DNA of 64,000 nucleotides from Mytilus galloprovincialis (taxonomy: Eukaryota; Mollusca; Bivalvia; Mytilida; Mytilidae): contig NC_134848.1 in the NCBI RefSeq assembly GCF_965363235.1, forward strand, positions 65,662,681 through 65,726,680, in the 5' to 3' direction. Below, piece by piece: positions 25,823 to 37,670 of the stretch (position 1 is the stretch's first letter; each line of letters starts with the position of its first letter). Made by a program: the position numbers and the translations under genes. Below the pieces are notes generated by a model. It ran no database searches, was not told the origin of the DNA, and worked only from the letters and a program-made list of their open reading frames with translations.

Positions 25823-28800
25823 TTAACAACCACATGCTTGACTGTTGTCATTGGTTGAATCGTCATTTGGCACAACTCTAGATGTAGTATCAGCTTTAGC
25901 TTCAGATTCTTCAACTTGTTTCTTGAAAATATCTATCAACAAAAAGTATTTTACATTGTATATTAATGTGTATGAGCATTGATAAGATTAAATAAAGAAC
26001 CTTAGTGAGCACGCTCACATACCCCATGTCCCCACATTGTCATCTGAGAAATTAAATTAGTGCAAGAAAAAAATTTGTATAAGAAAAAACATTCAATAAT
26101 ATTTTTTCTCTCAATATGCACATCAACATAGTATGTCCTTATTATCTACAAAATTTCATGAAATTCTGTTGTGTAGTTTCAGAGGAGTTGCGATGACAAA
26201 CTGTTGCAGTAGTAAATTTAAAGTAAATAAGTTCAAAGCGGCATAACTCCTAGAAAAAAATGAATCTTAATTTCCTGTCTATAGGCACATCTACATATTA
26301 TGTCCTTATTATCTAAAAAGGTTTCGTGAAATTTTGTTGTGTGGTTTGAGAGGAGTAGCGATGACAAGAAACAGGACTGACTGACTCACTGACGGACTGA
26401 CGAGTCAAAAACATTATACTCTCTGCAACTTCGTTGCATGGGGTATATTTGTAAATATAAAGTCATAATTCTAAAATATTTCTTTAATGGTCAAATGACA
26501 CATAAATGATAACTAATGTTTACTCTTGTTTTTTGAGAACATATAATGTTTTTCAATTACAGTCAAAATTTCAAATCCTTCTTTCCAATTACAGAACCAA
26601 TATAATATCATAGAATTTTTTTTTAATTCTCTCTCATCTTGGATCAACATGAAATATTTGACTCTGGATATATCATACAATCAATCTTGCAAAAAGTTAA
26701 ATGCATGTAATCTTGAATGTGTCAAGATATTTCACCTACATGAGATGATTAGGAACACCATCCAGGATGTTTTTAACCTCCCTGTTACTGTATGTAGAAT
26801 GTATAGCACACATTTTTCACTTAAATGTTCTGGACATCTATCACACTGAAATTCAATTGAAATCAACCTAAACAAAATGGTAGAAGTAGAAATGTTCTGG
26901 ACATCTATCACACTGAAATTCAATAGAAATCAATCTAAACAAAATGGTAGAAGTAGAAATGTTCTGGACATCTATCACACTGAAATTCAATAGAAATCGA
27001 CCTAAACAAAATGGTAGAAGTAGAAATGTTCTGGACATCTATCACACTGAAATTCAATTGAAATCAACCTAAACAAAATGGTAGAAGTAGAAATGTTCTG
27101 GACATCTATCACACTGAAATTCAATTGAAATCAACCTAAACAAAATGGTAGAAGTAGAAATGTTCTGGACATCTATCACACTGAAATTCAATTGAAATCA
27201 ACCTAAACAAAATGGTAGAAGTAGAAATGTTCTGGACATCTATCACACTGAAATTCAATTGAAATCAACCTAAACAAAATGGTAGAAGTAGAAATGTTCT
27301 TGACATCTATCACACTGAAATTCAATTGAAATCAACCTAAACAAAATGGTAGAAGTAGAAATGTTCTGGACATCTATACACTGAAATTCAACTGAAATCA
27401 ACCTAAACAAAATGGTAGAAGTAGAAATGTTCTGGACATCTATCACACTGAAATTCAATAGAAATCAACCTAAACAAAATGGTAGAAGTAGAAATGTTCT
27501 GGACATCTATCACACTGAAATTCAATTGAAATCAACCTAAACAAAATGGTAGAAGTAGAAATGTTCTGGACATCTATCACACTGAAATTCAATTGAAATC
27601 AACCTAAACAAAATGGTAGAAGTAGAAATGTTCTGGACATCTATCACACTGAAATTCAATTGAAATCAACCTAAACAAAATGGTAGAAGTAGAAATGTTC
27701 TGGACATCTATCACACTGAAATTCAATAGAAATCAACCTAAACAAAATGGTAGAAGTAGAAATGTTCTGGACATCTATCACACTGAAATTCAATTGAAAT
27801 CAACCTAAACAAAATGGTAGAAGTAGAAATGTTCTGGACATCTATCACACTGAAATTCAATTGAAATCAACCTAAACAAAATGGTAGAAGTAGAAATGTT
27901 CTGGACATCTATCACACTGAAATTCAATAGAAATCAACCTAAACAAAATGGTAGAAGTAGAAATGTTCTGGACATCTATCACACTGAAATTCAATTGAAA
28001 TCAACCTAAACAAAATGGTAGAAGTAGAAATGTTCTGGACATCTATCACACTGAAATTCAATAGAAATCAACCTAAACAAAATGGTAGAAGTAGAAATGT
28101 TCTGGACATCTATCACACTGAAATTCAATAGAAATCAACCTAAACAAAATGGTAGAAGTAGAAATGTTCTGGACATCTATCACACTGAAATTCAATTGAA
28201 ATCAATCTAAACAAAATGGTAGAAGTAGAAATGTTCTGGACATCTATCACACTGAAATTCAATTGAAATCAACCTAAACAAAATTTTAAGTATTAAAGTT
28301 AATGAAGTGCAAATGTTTGTCACTGTTTCAGATTTAGAGAATTGTCAAAATGAAATGCAATTATTTTTTTTTTTTTTTTTTTTTTTTCACGTAATAATAT
28401 CTTTATTGCATATTTGCTGTAACAATTTACTTTTTTTTAGTCATGGGCATCAATGCAAAACTTTCCTACAGTGGACACATGATCAAGGGTTAAACAACAT
28501 GCTCTTACAGCAATGGATAAACATGTAAGAAGTTAAGTAATAAATAACTTACCAATTAAAAGGTTGTTAAATGCCTCACCAACATTTGATGAATCTAAAG
28601 CTGACGTTTCAATAAATGAAAAATGTCTTTCATCTGAATTAAAAAAAGGAAAAACAAATATTATTGGCTGAAAGTGAGTGTATAAATTAGTACAGTATAT
28701 TTATTTCCATATTTTATGTACTTCTTTTAATAACTATGTTGTATGCACTGAGTTATTATCATTTTGTAAAATACTCTTCACCCTTAAAAGGAATATTATG

Positions 28801-31800
28801 GAAGTAAACAAATTTTCTGTTTGGTTCATAGGAATTAACAAGTTGAACTGTAATATATTGCTCACTTATGATACCCTATAAGAACTTCAAACATCACATA
28901 GTATATGGCATACCCACATGTAGTTAAATTGAAAATTACAGAAAGTCTTGATTTGTATAATTCCATTCAATTATTGAGCCATATATATTTTTCTCATCAG
29001 CCATACATTATCATGAGCTCACAAAACGCTTGAAATAAGAAAAGATTTCATATCATTCTCAATAATAAGAGCACACTAAATGTTTAAATCAAAGTGCTGG
29101 ATAGCACCTCTGGAAAGTTTGCAACTGTATATGTGTATTATTTCAAATAGGTCATGTAGGTTATAGACGTGTATTATTTCAAATATGTATTTAATCACAG
29201 TTTTGATTTTTCAAACTAAACCATTGTCTCGCCAGCAATTTCCAAAATTCACTTTTTATGCCCCATATGGGCATCATATTTTCTGATCTGTGAGTCCGTT
29301 CGTCCTTCTGTCCATTGGTCTGTCTGTCCCATTCAGGTTAAAGTTTTTGGTCTAGGTAGTTTTTGATGAAGTTGAAGTCCAATCAATTTGAAACGTAGTA
29401 CACACTACAAAACACCCTTGATATCTTGGGTCCGTGACTGAATTAAAGTATATAACTATGCATATGCCTTATTTTAGTATTGGGATTGTCATCTGATAAA
29501 GTCATGCCGATTATAAGATGCACACTTTTCTCTGCTTTCAAAATCCTTCTGTTTGAATCTGTCGACCTGGAACTTATCAATTATTGGTAATATTAATTAT
29601 TTGGAAAACAAAAGGTTCTGGAATGGAGTATTTTTTAATCAACAGCATTGTGCTATATTGGATATGTAATTATTATATAAAATTGAATTCTTTGATTTGT
29701 CGTTTTTACCCCATGACTGCTGACAAATTGGACCTCGTTATTTTAGTATTACAGATGTTTCCTATGATATAATCTTTCTAATTTAAATGCCAAATTACAG
29801 TTTTACTCCATTTTCACGGTCCACTGATAATAGAAAATGATTTCAGATGGGGCGTGAGTGTACTATGGACACATTCTTGTTTTATATATCTATACTTCTA
29901 AATCTAAAGACCGTTTTTATGTTCACCTGATAATGTATAACCGAAGAAAGCTACAAGTCAAACTTATATATAAGGTTATATATACTTGATAGGGTATACT
30001 GAAATTTTCACCCCTTTTCATCTAGAATGGTAAAAGTGACGCCAACAATTTCAAGCTTAACTTGTGTTTTGTGGTTATAAGCATTGCGTATAAGTTTCAT
30101 AAAATTTGGTTCAGGCAAACTAAAGTAAGAGAACAGAAATCAATTTTTGGATCATATGGACGTACGTACAAGTGAGGAACGTACATACTTACAGAAAAAA
30201 AACAAGGATAAAATTCAATATGGTTGGGGAATAACAATAGAAGTATGACCTCAGGAATAAAAAGTTTATATACACTAGATTCATACAATGTTGATCTGAG
30301 GTGCTTATAACCCTGCAACACATTTTAGTTGCTGTGTGTAATTACCATTGAGGCAATGACATTTGATATTTTTGTTTTAAGCCATTTATTTGATATACTA
30401 GTAATCATTGCATCTGTGTTAGGACGACACATTATAGGTCAAACTTAAAGAATCATACTGTCCCAGGAATAAAGTGTGAGGATAAAAAGTTCTGGATCCG
30501 CCACTGCATTGTTAAGCACTAAGAAAGTAATTTTGCTAGTACATGGACAAACGTTATTAAATCATTTTAATAATTTCTACAGCACTTGTCTTTAGCTTGA
30601 TCTCGGTCTTGATACACTGAACTATAATATTCTCAGAAGTAGATGATTGACTCGGTTGCTTTTAAAAAATACGGATGCAATGATACCAATTGTCATTAAA
30701 ACGTTTTTCTGTTGTCAGTTTGATACACTTGAGCATGCTGAACGAGTGAAGGTCCTTATATCCACATTTGAATGTGAAACAGTTAGTATTTAAATAACGG
30801 AGTTAAAAGTTTTCAAATGATTTTTTGCATCAAAACTTTCAGATCGATGTCAGTTTGACAAAAACAATGCACTTTTCTATTAAGGCCAGTATTTACCTTT
30901 AATCATTCTTGGCATGAGACATAAGCCAGTTAATTATTGATTGTTTTATATTCTATCACCTGTGTATTGTTAAAATAAATCAAACCATTATCACTTGTCA
31001 ATTATCCGACAACTTGCAGTCAAATATCAACTTGTTCTGCCAGAGACATATATACACAAGTGATAATGGTGTGTATATATATGTCTCTGTTCTCGCATAC
31101 GGGACTCTTTCGATACACTCGGGATTTTACTTATTCAATAATAAATAAATTTAGTGTTTTTACTGTCTTCTGATTGGTTAAAATTATTAGTTTTATTTTC
31201 AATGTTGTCAATTTTGATGGTGACACGCCCACTCTGACATTTAGTATTCATACGCCAACATGTGTGTACGTTGTTATTGTTAATATAAATAATATAAAAA
31301 GTTCTTTGAGCCTTATTTTTGATAGAAATTTATTTATAATGAATAGCAATAATTTATTTTGATTTTATTGAACCATAAAACTAATTTTTGACTCTTCACA
31401 TTTTACATAATCCGCTTCGCGGATTATTCAATGTGAAGAGTCAAAAATTAGTTTTATGGTTCAATAAAATCAAAATAAATAATAGCCATTCATTAAATAA
31501 ACAGTTGTAAATATCGTACAGAGTAAAAAATAGTGCGGTAAAATGTTCATTCATAAAATATTCATGAATGAAAAGCTGTCTCGCGTAGATTTCTTTTGAT
31601 TTTCTCTTCAGCCAATGGCCGATCCGCAAAGTAGTGTTTGTGATATTTATTTTTAAAAATGAAGTTAAATTCATCTGAATTGTCGGTGAACATTCATTTT
31701 TTTTTTATTCAGCTGTATAAGAGTAGCAACTCAAAATATCAAAGAATCAGAATTTGAACACTAGTACTACATTATCTTGAAGCAGAACATTGCGATAGTC

Positions 31801-34800
31801 TGTCTCACCGAAAGTTGAGGCCGACGCCTATGGAAACTAGCTATAGCAAGCTATAGCAAACTTTCCAAAAAATAAAAGAAAGAGAATTCCAGTTGTCCCC
31901 CTTTGAGTAGTAAAAAAAAGATGAGAAATTAAAAGTATTCCTTTTTTGCAGGACCATATTTTTTACATTTATATGCCTTGAACTTCTAAAGAGTTAACTT
32001 CTACTAAAAATTTGTGCTACCCTATGCTTTACTTTAAGTCTTCCTGAGAAATTAATTTGTCCCAATGTAACAGTTTTTTACAAGTAAAATTCCAAAGTTG
32101 TGTCTCTATGAGATGAAAATTATTATCTTAAAAACAGATATAATAAGGAGCAGTATACCTGCAAAAGCTCTGCCTTCCTCATGTGTGACTGTTCTTTGTT
32201 CACGTAAGTCGGTTTTGTTACCCACTATAATAACACAAACATTAGGATCAGCATGCTGCTGTAATTCACTCAGCCATTTCTGTAGATTCTCAAACGTGTG
32301 TCTCTTTGTAATATCATAAACTACTAAAGCACCAACAGCTTGTCTATAATAGCTGAAAATGTTACATGAAAACAAATCGTATAATAAATTTCAAATTAGT
32401 AAAATGTTTTTATTATTGCAAACAATGCCACAGAATATGAATTGCCAAAAATTGACATTTGGATAGTATTACTTGAATGTATAGCAATTATTCTGAATTC
32501 AAAATAATCAAATATTGTATTTTGGTACATTGTTTTAATATATAACAATACATGCACATAAACAAATTTGATTTCCAGTATTTAAATACAACCCAAAGCT
32601 TGTATATAATCAAATTAAACAAGAATGTGTCCAAAGTACACGGATGCCCCACTTGCACTATTATTTTCCATGTTCAATGGACCGTGAAATTGGGTAAAAA
32701 ATCTAATTTGGCATTAAAATTAGAAAAATCATACCATAGGAAACATGTGTACTAAGTTTCAAGTTGATTGGACTTCAACTTCATCAAAATCCACCTTGAC
32801 CAAAAACTTTACCCTGAAACTCGCACTTTCATTTTCTATGTTCATTGGACCGTGAAATTGGGGTCAAAAGTCCAATTTGGCTTTAAAATTAAAAAGATCA
32901 TATCATAAGCAACATGTGGACTAAGTTTCAAGTTGATTTGACCTCAGCTTCATCAAAAACTACCTTGACCAAAAACTTTAACCTAAAGCGGGACAGACAG
33001 ATGAACGAACAGAAAATAAATGGAGAATTTGTTCATGGGAATTTTTCAACTAATGTTTCAGAAAAGGGAGAAAGTTTGGTAACATTAAAACGTTTAATCC
33101 TGCTGCAAAAGTTTGCACCTGTCCTAAGTGAGGAATCTGATTACAGTAGTTGTTGTCTGTTTATGTTGTTCATACACATTTCTCGTTTCTTGTTTTTATA
33201 TAGATTAGACCATTGGTTTTTTCTGTTTGAATGGTTTTACACTAATAATTTTAAGGGCCCTTTATAGCTTGCTGTTTAGTGTGAGCCAAGGCTCCGTGTT
33301 GAAGGCCATACCTTGACCTATAATGGTTTACTTTTATAAATTGTAACTTGGAGAGTTGTCTCATTGGCACTTATACCACATGTTCCTATATCTATTGTAA
33401 GCAGACTTTGACTAAATAAACCATATTACACAAATTAGAGAATCTACAGTAGTTGTTTATGTCTTTTAACTTTTGTGGACTGTAACTAGTTGTCTATGGC
33501 AATCAAGCATATATCTTCATATTTATAAAGTTACTCGTTATTTTTTACCATTATCATGATTAAATACCTATCATAGCTATACTTACACACTAGTAATTGC
33601 CCTATATCTTTCCTGACCAGCAGTATCCCAAATCTGAGCCCGAATTGTCTTGCCTTTAATAACCATATTTCTGAAAGAAAAACATTTTTATTATGTTTGA
33701 ATTAAACGTGCCCACATCTAACTTATTCTTCGATAAAGGTTTTAAATAATATTCAGAGATAAAAGGACCAGTCTTAACCGTTGGCCACTAGTCCGATGCC
33801 CCAGGTAAATATTGATTCGGACTAGTGAAAATTTTATATAGTCACATAGGTACAAGTTTTTATATTTAGTTTCCATACTTCTAGATGAAAAAGTTTTTGG
33901 TGCAGACTAAAGGACCAGGATTTTTGTGTTTACAATATGAGGTCTTCCTTTGCACAATGAACATGAAATGTCAGGTGTTAATAATAATCACTCTCAAGAA
34001 AGAAAGACTCATGACCTTTGCATTATTTAAGGTTCAACTTTGGAATAAAGAGGTCATTAATCTGGGACCACCATCAATTTACTTAATATTAATTTTCTCC
34101 TTTCAGAGTATGGACTATTTAAACTATAAAATGTCAGATTGCTTACCGGTATGCTTGAAAATCATAAATATATTCTGTATTTATATAACTGTAATGTTAG
34201 ATGCTTCAGATCAAATTAAAACCCTTCATATTTATTTTTAAATCTTTGAAAATCTATGCTCAACCTAGCCTAATTATTATTTAGGTCCTTAAGATTAAAT
34301 CTAACAAAGTTTGTCTAGGTTGTTTGAAACAAATACACAAGGCATAGAACATAGAACATGTAGATAGGACAAAGTGTGAAAAAATAAAATTTGAGGGAAA
34401 TCTTTGTTTTAAAATTCTTTAAGAGTATTTTATATTGGTTAAATTTAACAATGATAAATAAAAGAATTTTTATGTATTGATCTAAAAAAAATTATTTTTA
34501 CCTCAAATGTTAATTATTTTAAGTATGTAATTTTTGAAGTTTAGTTAAACTTCAGGTTAAATTTCCAGTAACTCTTTTCACTTTTGGATTGTAACTGACT
34601 TACACATGTTTTTTTGTACCAATAAAGTTTACCTTGTAGAGAATTCCACGCCAATAGTTGTTTTACTTTCAGCATCAAATTCATTCCTAGTGTATCTAGA
34701 TAACAGGTTGGTTTTCCCTACTCCAGAATCTCCTATCAGTACAACTGTAATATCATTTGGAAATATCATTTTAAAACAATTTTTAACTACGGTTATCTAT

Positions 34801-35337
34801 TTAAAATTTATTCTGTTAAAAGGTCTTTTCTATAGAATCTTGACTACATTTTTTCATGTTTATAACACGTGAGAAAACTTTAAAATGAAAAAACAAATTA
34901 CCAAAACTTTTATGAACGCTGTTGATACATGTATATATGACATATATAGATTTCTGTTTTAGTTGCTCATAGTTGAAGCCAATTATGTCTCAAATAAAAA
35001 GGATGAATTACTGCCAATCTTTGTGAAGATGAAGGATGAAATTCAGTTTTAGTCTCTATGATTTATAGTATCATAGGATCATGATCATATATGGGTTGCT
35101 TATATAGGGAATAACTGAAGCATGACCGGAGCGGGCCCCCTCTTAGGCAGTCAGTGGGCCCCCACTTATAAAAATTTCTGGATCCGCCACTGAGGTTATA
35201 ATTTTGGATGAACATTCATGATATTAAACAGCAACCAAATAATTTATCCAAGCACTCTCAATATACGTATCTCTACCCAATGTGATGAATGTGTACATAC
35301 CTTTCCATATAAAATCATAATGCTCTTCAGAGGCCAT
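25823..35337 (-). CDS. Rab GTPase, Rab11/Rab25 group, complete
   Basis: There are six exons on the minus strand: 35337-35301, 34744-34633, 33670-33587, 32352-32159, 28633-28553 and 25932-25823. They total 618 nt, 205 residues plus TAA, with phase agreement at every junction. Membrane-trafficking Rabs cycle between GDP and GTP and recruit effectors to vesicles; the Rab11 group serves recycling endosomes. Visible motifs are G1 GDSGVGKT (17-24), switch I TTIGVEF (41-47), G3 [14 protein letters not shown] (64-77), G4 GNKTD (122-126) and G5 ETSAL (151-155). The C-terminus is Cys-Gly-Cys, a double-geranylgeranylation type motif. [14 protein letters not shown] is the Rab11/25 signature, and KTNLLSR with EFSTR recalls vertebrate Rab25, but residue 69 is the catalytic Gln, not the Leu of vertebrate Rab25. 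Vertebrate Rab11/25 end in CC-type tails, so the CXC end is unusual. The start is chosen by alignment: 25 bases before ATG there is an acceptor (35363-35365), so the 5' UTR is probably split. Whether this is a Rab11 or Rab25 orthologue is unresolved. Confidence 0.95.
26005..26452 (+). repeat. Interspersed repeat family F in Rab intron 5
   Basis: The ends pair as ACATACCCCATG (26028) and CATGGGGTAT (26438). Inside, one segment is present twice about 165 bp apart: TATGTCCTTATTATCTA followed by GTGAAATTTTGTTGTGTGGT or its variant, then GCGATGACAA. The repeat is non-coding and is of a kind common in bivalve introns, from memory. Confidence 0.65.
26824..28286 (+). repeat. Minisatellite, 67-bp unit, about 22 copies
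   Basis: The unit begins ATGTTCTGGACATCTATCAC and ends AAAATGGTAGAAGTAGAA. Starts fall every 67 bases from 26825, with one 1-base deletion near 27375. Copies differ at few sites: AATTG versus AATAG, AACCT versus AATCT or GACCT, and CTGGAC versus CTTGAC in copy 8. Such high identity means recent unequal exchange or slippage. It fills more than half of the last Rab intron. As 67 is not a multiple of three, the open frames through it are accidental. Confidence 0.97.
28362..28388 (+). repeat. Poly-T tract
   Basis: An almost pure T run stands about 165 bases downstream, in the minus-strand transcript sense, of Rab exon 5. It may be the poly-A end of an old insertion, but no body is recognisable. 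Confidence 0.6.
29258..29885 (-). repeat. Family E repeat, long reverse copy
   Basis: It begins TTTATGCCCCATATGGGCAT and ends ACTATGGACACATTCTTGTT. The interior carries TTTTTGATGAAGTTGAAGTC and ACGGTCCACTGATAATAGAA, the reverse of landmarks in the copy at 32625-33010. It is the most complete copy of the family here and lies in Rab intron 4. Confidence 0.7.
31042..31090. repeat. Short palindrome
   Basis: AGAGACATATATACACAAGT and its partner TGTGTATATATATGTCTCT form a hairpin of about 18 bp around a TGATAATGG loop. It lies in Rab intron 4 and may be the end of a larger decayed element. Confidence 0.6.
31353..31488. mobile_element. Near-perfect 136-bp palindrome
   Basis: The arms read TTGAACCATAAAACTAATTT and continue into TTGACTCTTCACA, with the exact reverse complement on the right. 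The centre TAATCCGCTTCGCGGATTA is itself palindromic, so nearly the whole stretch folds into one hairpin. The arms match almost fully, which fits a recent fold-back MITE or the fused ends of one. Confidence 0.85.
32625..33010 (+). repeat. Family E repeat with an internal duplication
   Basis: After AATGTGTCCAAAGTACACGG come two diverged units of about 163 bp, each with TGGACCGTGAAATTGGG, then TAAGTTTCAAGTTGATT, then CTTGACCAAAAACTTTA. The second ends AAAGCGGGACAGACAG. It lies in Rab intron 3. Non-coding. Confidence 0.75.
33056..33395 (-). repeat. Family D repeat, reverse copy
   Basis: It carries AGGGCCCTTTATAGCTTGCT, GTGTTGAAGGCCATACCTTG and GAGAGTTGTCTCATTGGCAC, reversed counterparts of the copies at 42115-42420 and 48446. 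It lies in Rab intron 3 next to the family E copy. The 117-codon open frame across the junction is not a gene. Confidence 0.75.
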
Positions 35338-35614
35338 CTTCAACCAATCATATGATATGTATCTGAAATATGTACCCAAGAAAAGTTCATAGAAGAAATA
35401 GTGTACATGCTCATAATGATTAATAATGACAGATTTAGAATGTCTGAAAAATCTCTTGTGGTAAGTGATGATGGTGATACACAATTAAGTCACTTTATAA
35501 TAATATAAAAATATATAACAATGTATAATAGATGCAGAACACATAAAGGAGACAGTAACATGGCCAAGGCAAAAAACACAAAAAATATAAAAGGTAACCA
35601 TGAAAACTAAACAC

Positions 35615-36500
35615 TTAACCCTTTCAACGCTACACAAAAAAATAGAAAAATGGCTGCTGCTGCTGCATTTTTTGTGTTCATTCATTAGAACAGCTATATT
35701 CCTTTTCAGACTGTTGTATCTTTTTTGTTATAAGAGATACAGAGAAAGTTATTGCATGAAAAATGCTCAGGAGAGTATGAACTGTAATGTTAGAGTTATT
35801 TCAGTAAAATTTTTATCAGGTTACCTGCATTTTCAGGTATTTAACAGGTAAAAGGTGTAATTTATTACATTTGTGTTGAATTTTGAATAAAAACTACTTT
35901 TAGTTTTCATCTATTTTGTTGTTTTATCTGCCATATAATAAAGAAGACACCAATTGCTCGATTCCGTAGCGTATTGCACCATACACAACGTATTATGTAA
36001 TCATGGCACAAATCAGTGGCTCCGTCCTCAAAATTTTCAATCAACCTCGGTTTTCCCCCCTTTTTCTACGTCTCGTAATGATTGATCAAATCATATTTCC
36101 CACACGAATTGAATGTAATAAACACATTGAGATAACAAGAAACCTTTTAACTAATCCTCATCATCAGTTTCGCCATAGAAATGCTGAAATATTTCCATAT
36201 TTACAGCTTCGTTTCCGATTTCCGCCATTTGCATTTGTCAAAATATTTGTTTTTATTTTCCTTCAATTTTCCTTCTACTGCATGATTTTACAATAAAAAT
36301 TGCCGGAATTTCAAGCGCAAATGAGACCTTGCATATCCTTGATTCATACAAGGAAAAACTAGAGAGGACCCGAATGAAAACCGAATGGTTTAAGAGTCCT
36401 TATGAAAAATTTGTTGTCAACATGGCATATGCCGAGAATAGCAGTGGCGGACGGCGTATGTTATAGCGGCATATGCCGTGTATAGCATTGAAAGGGTTAA
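35615..36500. mobile_element. piggyBac-like MITE, TTAA flanks
   Basis: The left end is TTAACCCTTTCAACGCTA and the right end TAGCATTGAAAGGGTTAA, that is, TTAA targets enclosing inverted CCCTTTCAACGCTA ends with one mismatch. TTAA duplication and ends starting CCC are hallmarks of piggyBac elements. The interior has only short frames (one of 97 codons at 36003-36296, no transposase motif). It lies about 280 bp upstream of the Rab start codon, so it may affect that promoter. Confidence 0.8.
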
Positions 36501-37564
36501 ATAATGAGCAACATGAACAAAATAAGAACCACAAAGAAAGCTCTTTCTGCTACACAAGTTGCACCTGTTGTATTGCTAATGATCTAAAAACTCTTTGTGT
36601 AGGTCTCATTCATTAATGTTTCAATCAATGAAAACAGGACTACATGAGGGGGGAAAAAATGTTTTCTGTGTACATGTAGTCCAAATAATTTATATGACGT
36701 CTTAAGAGGCTATTGTACTTCTTTGACGCCTAACATCAATGCAGGAAGGCGTCAAAACAAAAATTAGAAATAACTTTCTTAGGCACCATAATTATTTCGA
36801 CTAATGTACATGGTTTATAAAACTATTTTCAACAGCAAAACAACATTAGTCATTAATCTTACTTTATTCAGTCTTTAAGCAGTGACATGCTGTGCCATAT
36901 AATTCATGTAAAATTTCCACAACCCTAGCACTATTGAAATGAAAATAAACTTGTAAGTGCATGGTTTAAAAATAAAAATTACCAATAACTGAGTCAATGT
37001 TTTGATGTGTCACACACACAGAGCAATTTGCAAGCTCAAGTTTCAACGTATACCATCTGGTTATGAACTTAATAGCCTTTTATTTTAAAGTCGTTAAAAG
37101 TCAATAAAATGCTACTTCAGATATCTGCATATCTTTGTGTCATTCTTGTAAATTAATTATAAGTATGTCAATTTTCCAGGTAAGTCAATCACACCTGTCA
37201 ATCCAAATTATCAGTCTTGATTTTAAAGCCGCTTGTCGTATAAATTGTAATTAAAATATGTGCATTTTAAACAATAAAAAGGTTTAAATATGAACTGTCT
37301 GAGTTTTCTTATGCATATGTTGTATTCTTTTAAGTTTTTATGATAAAAAAAATGAAATTAATATAAAAGGCTTTTAGTTTCGTATAAGCCTGGTTTTCGG
37401 TTTCAACTTTCAGTACCAGAAACTCCTTTTCTTGTAGAAAATTATAAACAGAAAAGACGTAAGTGGTTGAATGCACTATATATTATATATGCTTTCTTAG
37501 ACTTTATGGAACGTTTTAATTTTATTTGCATTTTACAACTCTTTTATTCTATGCTATGTATGGA

Positions 37565-37670
37565 ATAAAGACAACTCGCCCCACTGGTAAATCGACCCAC
37601 ACCAAGTCGTCCTACTTTTTTCACCAACTCAACCCACTTTTTAAAAAATCGACCTACTGGCTACACTATT
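37565..37670 (+). repeat. Degenerate CGACCCACT array
   Basis: The words CTCGCCCCACTGG, TCGACCCACACC, TCGTCCTACTT, TCAACCCACTT and TCGACCTACTGG follow one another at intervals of about 16-25 bases. This is a C-rich island in AT-rich surroundings. Its origin is not clear. Confidence 0.45.

Noticed and set aside
26732-27458. Minus-strand peptide repeats ([11 protein letters not shown] type)
   Set aside because: They come from translating the 67-bp minisatellite, whose period breaks frame; no start or splice context.
26824-28286. CRISPR-like array
   Set aside because: The units are contiguous 67-bp tandem copies with no unique spacers, and the window is animal nuclear DNA; it is a minisatellite.
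36003-36296. 97-codon frame inside the piggyBac-like MITE
   Set aside because: No DDE-type or other transposase motif and far too short; the element is non-autonomous.
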